The notes beneath the pieces were generated by a model, which worked only from the letters and a program-made list of their open reading frames with translations, ran no database searches and was not told the DNA's origin. Shown here one piece after another: positions 1 to 8,962 of a stretch of 64,000 nt of DNA. This DNA is from Blattamonas nauphoetae (lineage: Eukaryota; Preaxostyla; Oxymonadida), in assembly GCA_033064195.1 (NCBI GenBank), contig JARBJD010000155.1, forward strand, positions 1-64,000, read 5' to 3'. Positions within the stretch are counted from its first letter, which is position 1. Each line of letters starts with the position of its first letter. Made by a program: the position numbers and the translations under genes.

Positions 1-1492
1 GGGATATTCATATTCGTTGGACTCAAACATTCGGCATCATTCGATAGCACGTGACCTTACTGTACTTCACAACAATCAGAGAATCATCTAGGCACATAAA
101 TGATGATGTCTCCAGTAAAGGTCTCACATATACAACATGATGAAACCAAAGGAGTCAATTAGAGAATCGAAAACATTTCACACCTTGGCAAAATGCCTGG
201 AATCATGACAGTCGTCAGTTCGGTGTTTATATTCCATTATCGGATTTCAGCGACGTCTGGAACAGGGTGTTTCAAGACACTATCGATGTGCCAATTCGTG
301 TGTCTATTAATCTTGAAGATCTTCTCATTCTCAGGCATGACTGATCCTCGATCGTTGTCCTCTTTGGAGATCTAATTGAGTGTGCACATCGATGAAGATG
401 CATTCGTTTGTTGTCCTGTAAAATCCTGAACTGACTTTGAAAATACACTCTCGAAATTGATCAGTGACCACACAACACAGTTACCACCCATCCGAAGTTC
501 AATTGTCTATTGTAATCGTGATCGTCCAACCTTCCTTCCATATCTCGTCCCCCATGTACAAAGAACTTCGTTCAAATCGGTCAATCATTTAAGATCATGG
601 CGGTAAAACAAGATTGTGTATATACACATCCGACTGGTATTACCTCAGGACGCTTCCCTGATGAACAATACATTTCTCTCAACATTATATCGCGCATTGA
701 TGACGTGTATTGCATGAGTTCCGATGAAGGAAATTGCGAGAGAATCTGAAGATGTATCAGAATCGTCCCGGAACAATACCAGCTGAAAGATCTCATTCTA
801 TCCATTTCAGAAAACACCAACAGCAACAGGAATTGATTGTACTCAGCAAATGGTTCTCGTTAATGCCAAGGGATATCATGCTTCATTCCGTCACTACGTC
901 ACATGTTTCCACAATCAATGCAGAAGAATATCCAAGTGAATCTACTCAACAAATACTATCCAGAACAACCGACAACAACTATTGGAGCTCGTTTCTATCA
1001 GTTTGCATTGTCGACTCTCAACCTTGATTCATACCTTACTGTTCCAGATGATTTGGAGCGATCACTTACAGATTCTCTCGTTGAAGAGAAACTCACTGGT
1101 GATCAGAATTATCCCAATGAGACAATGACAAGAGTACGACCAATTCATGACAATTCTGATTTTCTTTTATGCTTCTCAACCCAGAAGTGGTTGCTTAACA
1201 AACTGTAATGATTCGATCAGTTCAGAGGTCAGAATGTTCCAGTCACTTTGAGATCTCAGCCAATTTATCAAGGGAGTGATTGACACGTACTATAATGTTC
1301 TTGATCCAAGTCAAAATTCCTGAAAGAGATGGTATGATGACAACATTTACACATCCTCCAGCGCCTATTTTAGCAACAACTGCAACAACGTGGTGGGTAT
1401 TACGATACAGCAATGGTGAACCAAAAGTTGAGTACTATCCTAATCACACATTGAAAGCATTACATAAAGATTTAGGAATTATTCCAAATTGA
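1..1492 (+). pseudogene. decayed capsid-like gene of the virus-like element
   Basis: Fossil. No long reading frame spans this stretch, yet its coding-like pieces end with a tail resembling that of the capsid candidate just downstream: both have a P-P/A-P-I-L-A run, an aromatic pair (WW or YWLFW), an N-G-E/Q-P-K/R-V segment and a tyrosine, then a short basic-acidic end. This suggests a second, related jelly-roll-type capsid gene lying head to tail with the next one. It is broken, with roughly three or more breaks, and its 5' end may be outside the window. Confidence 0.45.
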
Positions 1493-1539
1493 AAACATTA
1501 AAAGAAAACAATGATATTGTATTTTTTATTTTTCTATAA

Positions 1540-3228
1540 ATGAGAAGTTTCAGATCTAATCAATCAAAACCAACATCGACATTAATTGAGCAAATTGAAG
1601 TGCAATCATACTTGCCAAAACAGTGGGATTCAGAACCTCACATCTACTCCATCCAAGAAGTTCATCCAACAAATCCTCCCATGCCATGCAGAATTGGAGA
1701 TGAGATTGAAGTTCCACTGTGTTATGATGGTCATGATGTAACTGAGTTTGCGAAGAGTCATTTGCGTATCGATCTCACGATGACCTTTCCGTATTCATTT
1801 CAGATTGGTGAAACGGGAGATTACGTCGGACTATCCGGAATATTCGTCGGATACAAATCATCCTCAGATGCAATTCGAGATATGAGACTCGTGGATAGTC
1901 ATGGAAACATTATTGACAATACACTTCAGAATAATCATGTTCACGAATCATTTCTGTATCACACATTCAAGTCATATGAAGAGAAAAACAACATGAAGCA
2001 CTGTTACAGTTTGTGGGAAAATGTTCAGAGAATGGATCAGAGTGTGTGTGGATTCTATTATGTCCCAGTCAACAGAAGCAAAAAAGAATTCACTGCGACA
2101 ATTCCTTTAGTGATTCCATTTGTGAATCTACTTCCATTGAGTACATTTGATCAGTATCCGAATTCAATCTTTGGTAATTTACGTTTGAGATTTCACTTGA
2201 CAACTGATTCACTTGTGTATTGTCCCATTCGAACTTCAACTGTCATTCGAAAATCTTCCGAAGGTGGTCGTGAATTGTATCCAGATAAAGACTTAATGAC
2301 TCTTTCGGATCAATCCAACATGTTCTTGATGTCTGAGGGTGACTTTTCTCCCGTAACACAAGAATTTACACAGATAGGAAATCCTGTACTGAAAGCTACC
2401 AAGAAATGGAGTTATACTCCAAATACCAGTAGAGTCGCAGAGGTTGTCGCCGTTGAATACACTTGCACTGTTCTTTCTTCATCAGTTGATAAAGTCTCAA
2501 CAATTTGTTACGGATATCAAATCACTGATGCAACAAAACAATCACTCTTCAACACATATTCGAAGACTCTTTATGTTCTGAAAGCAGAAAGAATTGACAC
2601 ACAATCATTTCAATCAAAAGCAACAGCGATGGGAGTTCGATCAAACATCAGCATCAAACTCAACAATCTCATGAATCTCATGTGTTTATTCCCAGAAAGA
2701 CCAAATGAATGTACAGTCTTCAGAAATCCTCACTACGTTGGTCTGTTCGAAATGTTAGGAAGCAACTTTCCCAATTTTCCGATGTCAACCATCTCACCAG
2801 AGTTCTATCAAATGATGATGGTGAATGGTGATTTCATTGGTTGTTCAGCCACTGAAGAGTTTGAGAATTCAATTTGTTCAACTCGAGTGTTTGACTATAG
2901 AGGAAAGGATATCAAGAGAACAAAACCAGTTACGGATGCTACTTCATTCACATTCATGGTTCCAACAGATCGAAGTGAAATCGCTGGTGGTGAAGAAGGT
3001 ATCTCAACAGCAGAATCAGTGAATATCGTCTACAGAGGATCACCAATCAATCAGGGAGAACTCGATCCATATTTCACCTCAACTCCAGAAGGTCCTCCTC
3101 CACCAATATTGGCATTGCATCAGGCTACATACTGGCTGTTCTGGATTGAGAATGGACAACCCAGAGTGCGATATGTCATTGATCGTCGACTCCAGGAAGC
3201 ATATGAAGAAGTGAAGAGAGGTTATTGA
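1540..3228 (+). CDS. candidate major capsid protein of the virus-like element
   Basis: A 562-residue intronless open frame that looks whole. Composition is rich in Thr/Ser/Asn with short beta-prone stretches and turns, consistent with a double jelly-roll capsid protein, and its setting (next to an S74 fibre-type gene and a small companion gene) fits a structural gene. The C-terminal tail, with an Asn-Gly-Gln-Pro-Arg-Val segment, is shared with the decayed gene upstream. A TATAAATG-type start sits after a T-rich run. The capsid assignment rests on size, predicted beta character and context; I did not recognise a diagnostic capsid motif, so it could be another large structural protein. Confidence 0.5.
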   Translation: MRSFRSNQSKPTSTLIEQIEVQSYLPKQWDSEPHIYSIQEVHPTNPPMPCRIGDEIEVPLCYDGHDVTEFAKSHLRIDLTMTFPYSFQIGETGDYVGLSGIFVGYKSSSDAIRDMRLVDSHGNIIDNTLQNNHVHESFLYHTFKSYEEKNNMKHCYSLWENVQRMDQSVCGFYYVPVNRSKKEFTATIPLVIPFVNLLPLSTFDQYPNSIFGNLRLRFHLTTDSLVYCPIRTSTVIRKSSEGGRELYPDKDLMTLSDQSNMFLMSEGDFSPVTQEFTQIGNPVLKATKKWSYTPNTSRVAEVVAVEYTCTVLSSSVDKVSTICYGYQITDATKQSLFNTYSKTLYVLKAERIDTQSFQSKATAMGVRSNISIKLNNLMNLMCLFPERPNECTVFRNPHYVGLFEMLGSNFPNFPMSTISPEFYQMMMVNGDFIGCSATEEFENSICSTRVFDYRGKDIKRTKPVTDATSFTFMVPTDRSEIAGGEEGISTAESVNIVYRGSPINQGELDPYFTSTPEGPPPPILALHQATYWLFWIENGQPRVRYVIDRRLQEAYEEVKRGY

Positions 3229-3268
3229 ACAGAACAAATATGATATTTTATTTTTGTAGAAAACAAGA

Positions 3269-3679
3269 ATGGTCAAACGCTATTTCTCAATTCAGAATTC
3301 TCACACTACTCAACTCCCTCCTGATTTTACCAATTCCAGAAATCAAAAATATGTTCACTTCCTCGACTGCAAACTCATTCATGTGAAGGAAGAAATTACT
3401 GGGAACTCAACTGTCATCTCAAAAGACATTCCTCAGCACATTACAATCCATGGTGATTGGATCCAGACTGATGCATTCAATGATTCATTTGTTGCTTTCT
3501 GTAACGAACAGATTGCGAAGCGAAAGAAGTGGGAACTAAGTACTCGACAATCAATAGTGAAGATCTGGTTCAAAGACAGTTCTGGTGAATCAATTGAGAT
3601 GGAAACAACCGAGACCATCAACGGAAAAATAATCAATGAGTACTATGAATTTCTGGTTGATCTCATGTTGGAGTATTAG
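3269..3679 (+). CDS. small hypothetical protein of the virus-like element
   Basis: A 136-residue open frame starting 40 bp after the capsid candidate and on the same strand, so probably co-expressed with it. It is mixed alpha/beta in character with no signal peptide or membrane segment. Its last 17 bases overlap, tail to tail, the end of the S74 gene on the other strand, a tight packing typical of viral gene blocks. A minor capsid or penton role would fit the position but nothing in the sequence proves it. Confidence 0.5.
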   Translation: MVKRYFSIQNSHTTQLPPDFTNSRNQKYVHFLDCKLIHVKEEITGNSTVISKDIPQHITIHGDWIQTDAFNDSFVAFCNEQIAKRKKWELSTRQSIVKIWFKDSSGESIEMETTETINGKIINEYYEFLVDLMLEY

Positions 3680-4553
3680 TCATTGTTTCGATCAGTGAAT
3701 TATATTTTTGGATTAGTTCATTTATGAGTGTCTGTTGTTGTCCGACGATAGAGGATAATTCCTGAATGGCTTTCACACAAAAGCATGAGAGTTCTGCGTA
3801 ATCAACTTGAAGACAATCTGGATTGGAATCATTCACAACTTCAGGAAAGATTTCTTGGATCTGTTGTGCAATCACACCAATGTGTTTCTTCTCCCTTTCC
3901 TTCTTCAGACATTCACATTTCTCTTTGCAGTTCTTCAAGTGTTCTTCATCTGTCTCATTTTCAATTTGCTTCGTCACTTTGCTGATCTTCGAATCAAATG
4001 TGTTGAACTGATACTGCACGATTTCCACTTTATTCAGTTGTTCAAGAACATCGGGGTATGGTTCAATATTTCTTTTCACTCTTCTGTCTGACAGTTGAGA
4101 AAAACTTCCTGTTGTGGATATTGAAAACACTCCTGAACCTGTGTCCTCATCGTAGTAATACAAAGCTGGTTTGTCACAGGGAGACCACATAATAATACCA
4201 TCACCATTGAACTGAATTCCAGAAGTTTCTGCTAGTGATTGTGATATTGAAATTCCAGAAGAAAATGTTGAGGACGGATATGTTCCAGGATACTTTGGAA
4301 GCGATCCCTCTGATATGTTCCACTTCGCTCCATTCACATTGATCAATCCTCCAATTGTTGGTGTCGTGATCGATCCATTTGTGCTCACTACTTTTTGGAT
4401 TGATGATAGTGCTGTCTTATGTGCTTCTGTTGTCTTCTGAAGTGAGTCAATCACTGCCGAATTCTCGTTGGTTGTTGAGAGATTATGATCAATCATTTTC
4501 TCAATCATTTGTGAATTGTATTTTTGTCGATTCATTTCTGTTTGGTCTTTCAT
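3663..4553 (-). CDS. tail-fibre-type protein with C-terminal S74 intramolecular chaperone
   Basis: The chosen start (ATG at 4553, reading MKDQTEMNRQ) gives about 296 residues and directly follows the TTTTTTAATTT block shared with other genes of this element. The N-terminal part is a short coiled-coil-like stretch, then a Gly/Ser/Thr-rich beta region. The C-terminal ~130 residues carry the peptidase S74 (intramolecular chaperone autoprocessing) signature: S-D-R-R-V-K-R-N-I near the domain start, I-G-V-I-A-Q-Q-I-Q-E-I-F-P-E-V-V later, and a Y-A-E-L...K-A-I-Q-E-L helix at the end. In phage fibres this domain trimerises the protein and cuts itself off at the Ser in the SDRR-type motif. Here it probably matures a trimeric surface fibre of the virus-like particle. 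Confidence 0.8.
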   Translation of the reverse strand: MKDQTEMNRQKYNSQMIEKMIDHNLSTTNENSAVIDSLQKTTEAHKTALSSIQKVVSTNGSITTPTIGGLINVNGAKWNISEGSLPKYPGTYPSSTFSSGISISQSLAETSGIQFNGDGIIMWSPCDKPALYYYDEDTGSGVFSISTTGSFSQLSDRRVKRNIEPYPDVLEQLNKVEIVQYQFNTFDSKISKVTKQIENETDEEHLKNCKEKCECLKKEREKKHIGVIAQQIQEIFPEVVNDSNPDCLQVDYAELSCFCVKAIQELSSIVGQQQTLINELIQKYNSLIETMTNTPT

Positions 4554-4713
4554 TGAAATTAAAAAATGACAATCCCTCATGAACATACATCACCGGCACA
4601 TTATTTCTGACATACTCAGAGACCAGCGAACAGTTCTCTTCTCTCATTGATTCAATTAATGCTTGTTCTGAACATACTCGACGTCTTTCCTTGTACATTT
4701 CAGTTGGATTCAT
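4501..4713 (-). CDS. small repeat-domain protein of the virus-like element
   Basis: A 70-residue open frame that starts right after a TTTTTTAATTTGTATTA block, the same block found before the gene at 6420-7013. Residues 15-45 (LIESMREENCSLVSEY..) match the repeat unit of that larger gene (LIESMKNENCELISEY..). It overlaps the first part of the S74 gene in another frame. It is much shorter than its relative, so it may be a stand-alone one-repeat protein or the remnant of a longer copy. Function unknown. Confidence 0.4.
   Translation of the reverse strand: MNPTEMYKERRRVCSEQALIESMREENCSLVSEYVRNNVPVMYVHEGLSFFNFNERPNRNESTKIQFTND
4554..4570 (-). promoter_or_regulatory. shared T6-AATTT upstream block before S74 gene
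   Basis: On the minus strand TTTTTTAATTTCA stands immediately before the ATG at 4553. It supports that ATG as the true start of the S74 gene, rather than the upstream in-frame ATGs at 4586 and 4580, and is the third instance of the element's upstream block. Confidence 0.45.
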
Positions 4714-4732
4714 TTAATACAAATTAAAAAAG
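4714..4732 (-). promoter_or_regulatory. shared T6-AATTTGTAT upstream block
   Basis: Reading on the minus strand, TTTTTTAATTTGTATTA lies directly before the ATG at 4713. An almost identical block precedes the ATG at 7013 and a shorter version the ATG at 4553. Conservation outside coding sequence, at a fixed distance from three starts, suggests a promoter or start-site signal of the element. Confidence 0.5.
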
Positions 4733-4740
4733 TCAAAATT

Positions 4741-6419
4741 AGATTTTCATTCGTTGTTTTCTCAGTTTTGGATTTTTCACTCAGATCGAGGATCAATGGG
4801 TTCGATCTCTGATTTTTCACAAGTGCTTGTTTCGTTCCGATTCTTCGCGTTTTGGAATCTCCTGAAGTTGGAGATCATGATCGTATGCTCCGTTTTTTAC
4901 TTTTTCCGAACTTTTGCAGAGATATTTGAGGTTTCAGGATCGGTCGTGGATCTCGGAACTTTTACCGAAAAACGAGTATGCCGCTTTCATTTCTCTCTTT
5001 TTTCAGCTCTGTTTTAACTGTTTATGGTTGAATTGACACTTCATTTTCACTAGTTATGTTTTCATTTTTGACCTCACATCAGTCTTCATTTTCTCGTTGT
5101 TTCCTCTTTTTAACCACTTCATTCACGTTTCTTTCACTGTAACTTTTTCTCGAATACAACACACTAATTCCCGTTTACTGAGTTTTCCGGACTTTTGCAG
5201 AGATCCGCCATTCAACGGCTCACTTCATATCTCGGAATTTTTCCGTAATCTTCATCATTTCACGAACATTTTTGATCACTTTTTGATGTTTTTAAGCAAA
5301 AAAGGACCAAACACAAGCGACATTTTCACTATTGGCGCCACATTTCACGTCATTTTCACGTTCGTCAATTTCCCTCTCAGTTTCATACTTGCCCGTTTCA
5401 TTGTTGCTTGTTTCGCTTTCTTTTCCTCTGTTTTTTGTGAAAAAGTTGATGAAAAGTTGACTAAAATGATGTGCTAGTGAAGTGAGAACGGCCCACAAAA
5501 TGGAAGTGATATGAGCAAAATGAAGAGGAATGATGAACAGATCATATGTGAAATGGGGAGAGAAAGTGATGAAATGAAAGGGACTACAGTCGGTTTTGAA
5601 GTGACAAAAACGGTCAAAAGTTGAGAAGTGAAAACATGAAAAAGTGACTTTATGGGAGAACTATCCGACAAAATCTCCTCAAAATTCGAGCACACCTTAC
5701 TCATACCGTGAGAAAGAAGGATTTGTAACGAAATTCAGATCAAAAAATCCATAGTGTCAAAATGTTGGTGCAAATGTGTCGTCACAAGTGTGATCGAAAA
5801 ACCGACCCTCCAGAGAGAACTATAGGTGATGTAAAACCAGAATTCTCAAAAAAGCGTCGCTTGAGTACGATTGTGAAGTGGTTTGAAGGAAAATCGTGTA
5901 AAATGAAAATTGACAAAAATTGTGAAAACGATCGTGTGTCGAGGATCGTCAGAACCGAATGACGCGAATACCTGTCCACTATCGATTTGACATGTTTTGA
6001 GACCATCAGAGGGCGAAAAGTGACGTGTAGGAGAAGAGCGAGACGTCACTTTCTCCTCCTTAAAAATTTTGTCATTTTCAAAATATGTTGTGGGGTCGGA
6101 TCAAACTTTTTTTTCAAAAGTGCTTTTTTCCTAAAATTTCACCTATCAACATCAATTTCGTAATTTTAGAACGTGTTTGAACACAATTTGAGACATAAAG
6201 GTGTTCATAGTGGCGAAATCTGAACATCGACTTTTTCGTCACTTTTTCGACCTAAGTTCGGTACACAGTTCGACGAATTCCCAACCGATTTTGATCAGGA
6301 TTGTCTTGATCGATGACCTACAGTGTCCCCAAGATTTTAGAATTTTTTTCAGAATTTTTCGAAATGGTTCTCACATTGGTTTCACTTGATTTGTGGTCAA
6401 AAATAGATTTTCAGTATTT
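4741..6419. other. non-coding stretch of the virus-like element
   Basis: About 1.7 kb with only short scattered frames and no recognisable protein. It alternates between T-rich (about 4740-5460), A-rich (about 5480-5960) and again T-rich composition, and holds a two-copy repeat at 4905-5245. It may be a control or terminal region of the element, or long-decayed coding DNA. Confidence 0.4.
4905..5245 (+). repeat. two-copy imperfect direct repeat
   Basis: Two copies about 270 bp apart. Each begins with CCGAACTTTTGCAGAGAT or CCGGACTTTTGCAGAGAT and ends, some 40 bp on, with ATCTCGGAACTTTT or ATCTCGGAATTTTT. Within each copy the two ends are partly inverted relative to each other (AGAGAT...ATCTC), so each unit could form a weak hairpin. 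This looks like a duplicated regulatory or replication block of the element. Confidence 0.45.
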
Positions 6420-7013
6420 TCATGACCTTTCGTGGTACTTTCTCAAGTGAGGACGGTCTCCAAAATACAACCAATTGTCCAAGCGAACGTAATACTCATT
6501 CTTTGTTCGTAAATCGCGATATTTGAATGGCTCAAGTACCTTTGTGTATGTTCCAATGAGTTCACAATTCTCTTTTTTCAATTCATTTTCAACAAACGAT
6601 TGTGTGTATCGTTTTCGTTTGTTCTGATGAGTTCTGAATCCTTTCATCCATTTTGATGGGATCACTATCCATTCAATTCCTTCGTGTCGATATGTTACTG
6701 GAGTACTTGAATGAGTGTATTCAGAAATGAGTTCACAATTCTCATTTTTCATTGATTCAATAAGCTTCTCTTTTGTACAACGATTTGCTGGTCGAAGATA
6801 TTTCTGGCGATTCAGATGTGGTCTGTATCCTTTGACGAAACTATTGACGTACACTTGATAAGTTTCATCTGGTTTCTCTTCGAGATAGTATTCGAAAGTG
6901 CTTCCTGTGAGAAATGTTGTTCCTTGTCGATTGAGAGTTGGAGGTGATTTCATTTTCAAATCTTCTTTGTCCAAAATTTCCAGTAGTTGTGTTGGTGTCA
7001 AGACGCTGCTCAT
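6420..7013 (-). CDS. repeat-domain protein of the virus-like element
   Basis: The start is taken at the ATG at 7013 (MSSVLTPTQLLEIL), because upstream in-frame codons lack ATG and the conserved upstream block abuts this one. About 197 residues. It holds at least two copies of a ~60-residue unit with the pattern (K/E)-x-L-I/x-E-x-x-N/K-E-N-C-E-L-I-(S/G)-(E/T)-Y-T, then a Y-R or K-Y-R-basic segment and an aromatic close. The small frame at 4501-4713 carries one related unit. The pattern looks like a small DNA/virus-associated repeat domain, but I cannot name it. Frame looks whole. Confidence 0.55.
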   Translation of the reverse strand: MSSVLTPTQLLEILDKEDLKMKSPPTLNRQGTTFLTGSTFEYYLEEKPDETYQVYVNSFVKGYRPHLNRQKYLRPANRCTKEKLIESMKNENCELISEYTHSSTPVTYRHEGIEWIVIPSKWMKGFRTHQNKRKRYTQSFVENELKKENCELIGTYTKVLEPFKYRDLRTKNEYYVRLDNWLYFGDRPHLRKYHERS

Positions 7014-7034
7014 TTTATACAAATTAAAAAATTG
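7014..7034 (-). promoter_or_regulatory. shared T6-AATTTGTAT upstream block
   Basis: On the minus strand ATTTTTTAATTTGTATAAA runs straight into the ATG at 7013. It matches the block before 4713 almost base for base and is the best-conserved non-coding feature of the element. Confidence 0.5.
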
Positions 7035-7272
7035 AATAAAAAAAGAAATCGACTTTGTTTTCTGAAAGTACTCAAAATTTGCTTCAAAAAAGACACTTTT
7101 CAAGAGGTCCCTTTTTCGTCTTTATTTTTGAATTTACAGCAAAATATTGACTACTCTGAAATGTCAATATTTTCAGTAGTAAGTGAGATGGAAATTAGAA
7201 TGAGTCATATTAAAAAAAATCAATTGGCTCTGAGATTCAAATTGATTTCTCGTTCCAATTCTCCTAGGAGTA

Positions 7273-8608
7273 TCACCTATGCCAGTTTGGTTCCCTTTTC
7301 GCTTCTACCACTACTACCCCACTCTCCTGCCCGAACCCTGACTCGACTTCCTGCTCATCCAAATCAAAACCAAACCCATCTGCATCGTTCGAAGAGCCAA
7401 CTTCAGCAACATGGTCTGTCGACAGCGCGTGATGAGCAGCCATGGCTGGTTGGTCTCTCCGTTCATCAGATTCTGCAGAATCATCCTGCTGGCGAGCTTC
7501 CACAGCTCCCACGGTCACCTCTATTCAATGAGGAGATGAACAACGAGCTCCTCCAATCTGATGAGAGAGAAGTCGTTGGAGCTGAGAACATCAGGTGCAC
7601 GCTCTTTTGCTCCATTCCTCCCCTCTTTCCCGATCTGCTCTCCTTTCAGCCAGCCACTCTTCCACACACTCTGCTTATCAGTCTTCCTCCTTTATTTCAA
7701 CTTCTGGCTCTTTCATTCTTGGACAGAGTGGCGAGGCGAGAGACGGCAATTTGATTTTCCGAATCGCACAATTCGTAGTCGCCCCGCAAACTCTGAACAA
7801 GCTGAGTGAGCTCCGGCGATGTGGCGAGGAGTCCGGTCTGCTTTGAGCGATCGTCGAGAAGAGTCGCTGGGAACGCACAGATGGTGGCGGGGGAGATGAC
7901 AGTGAATAGGTTAGTCGCGGAAGCAGCTTCTTTTCTCTCTACCAACATTTGTGTCTCTGCCCATTGTGCGGTGTGCGAAGTGAGTGAAGGTCTGTTCGGC
8001 ATAGATAGCCGGGAGCAGTGCGGTGTGATACTCTGCTCTTCCGCTCAAACTCCGTCTGCTTCTGCGTCAACCGAGATGTGGACTGGTTTTAGCACGCAGT
8101 CGGAGGGTGTAGATGTGTCCTTGGGTAGTGTTGCACACTTCTTGTTCACCTGTGTGTTGCTTCGCACACTCCAGGAAGAGTGAAATTTCTGAGAGTGGAG
8201 ACGAATGAATTTGTGTGCATGTTGTGTTTTAAGGAGGATAATAGGCATTGGGAGTGATTTATCAGTATGAGGATGAACTTAACTTGATATTTCGTCTTGA
8301 ATACTAGTTTTTGTCACAATTGACGTGATCGGCGAGAAAAATCGTTTAGAGGCAGCTGGTTGGGAATTGTCCATGATGAGAGGAGCCTCAGGATGCTCAT
8401 CAATTCGGGGTGGCTTCGGAGGAGTTGTGGGCTTGGCTTTAGGTTGTTCTTCAATTGATTCATGATGAGAGGAGCAATGTTCATGCTTTTCACTGATTTC
8501 AAAGCTGATCATGCAATACATGGTACGATCATACGATTGAAAAAGATGATCACATTGTGGTATGATATCAATCTTAAAGACAGTAAAAACGACAGAAGTG
8601 GCAGACAT
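7273..8608 (-). CDS. spliced host gene, exon structure unresolved
   Basis: The first exon is convincing: ATG at 8608 (MSATSVVFTVFKIDII), a C2-like beta-rich start, then a Pro/Lys-rich linker. It most likely splices at about 8287 (GTTAAG) to an exon beginning near 8191. Beyond that, from about 8100 to 7680, all three minus-strand frames stay open for long stretches, so I cannot choose the path. A final acidic exon (Asp/Glu/Gly/Val-rich) can be read down to a stop at 7273. The region is more G+C-rich than its surroundings. It could be an intact multi-exon gene or one that is decaying. Product not recognised. Confidence 0.4.
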
Positions 8609-8757
8609 TCACTTGGATTATTATATCTGTGCCTCAGCTGAGAAGGTATCTGGATAGTGGGGAGTGGAAAGTCACATTGAACAAAAGAATGATATCGAAA
8701 GGTAAAAGGACGAGCACAAACGGTGTCAGTGTGCAACCATTGTCATGGGTATCGACA

Positions 8758-8861
8758 AATTTGCCTGTTTCTAGTCGAGAACAGGCAAATTAACACTTCG
8801 GTCAGATCTGACCCTTTCAAGAATTCTGAAGTGACACTGACCGGCACTTTTGGCCGGTCAG
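8758..8861. repeat. cluster of three inverted repeats
   Basis: Three separate dyads within 104 bp, upstream of the gene starting at 8963: a 12-bp perfect stem (AATTTGCCTGTT at 8758-8769 with its complement at 8780-8791), a 14-bp perfect palindrome GGTCAGATCTGACC at 8800-8813, and a 9-bp stem CTGACCGGC at 8837-8845 paired with 8853-8861. No coding frame crosses them. They could be protein-binding sites, an RNA structure, or the remains of a small foldback element. Otherwise the gap from 8609 to 8962 shows nothing I recognise. Confidence 0.6.
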
Positions 8862-8962
8862 CCATGCCTACAAAAAAATAAATAATACTTTTGTTTCATA
8901 ATGAAAAACATCTCGGAATTCCATCCAGCTTGATCTTTGTCATTCGATCCGGTTACCCATTA

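Larger units (their letters stand above)
1..7100. mobile_element. Polinton/Maverick-like virus-like element, partial
   Basis: A block of genes unlike the intron-rich host genes around it: intronless, A+T-richer, on both strands. Parts seen: a decayed capsid-like gene, a capsid candidate, a small gene, an S74 (tail-fibre chaperone) gene and two genes with a shared repeat domain, plus about 1.7 kb of non-coding DNA. The hallmark polymerase, integrase, ATPase and protease genes are not in the window and may lie left of position 1, so the left end is not seen; the right end is placed near 7100 only because the last element gene starts there. Most genes look whole while one is clearly decayed, so the copy is probably fairly young but no longer complete. 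No terminal repeat was recognised. Family call is by gene content, not by a search. Confidence 0.6.

Noticed and set aside
7595-8183. Plus-strand small frames around 7.6-8.2 kb as genes
   Set aside because: They oppose the minus-strand gene, have no family motif and owe their length to local composition.
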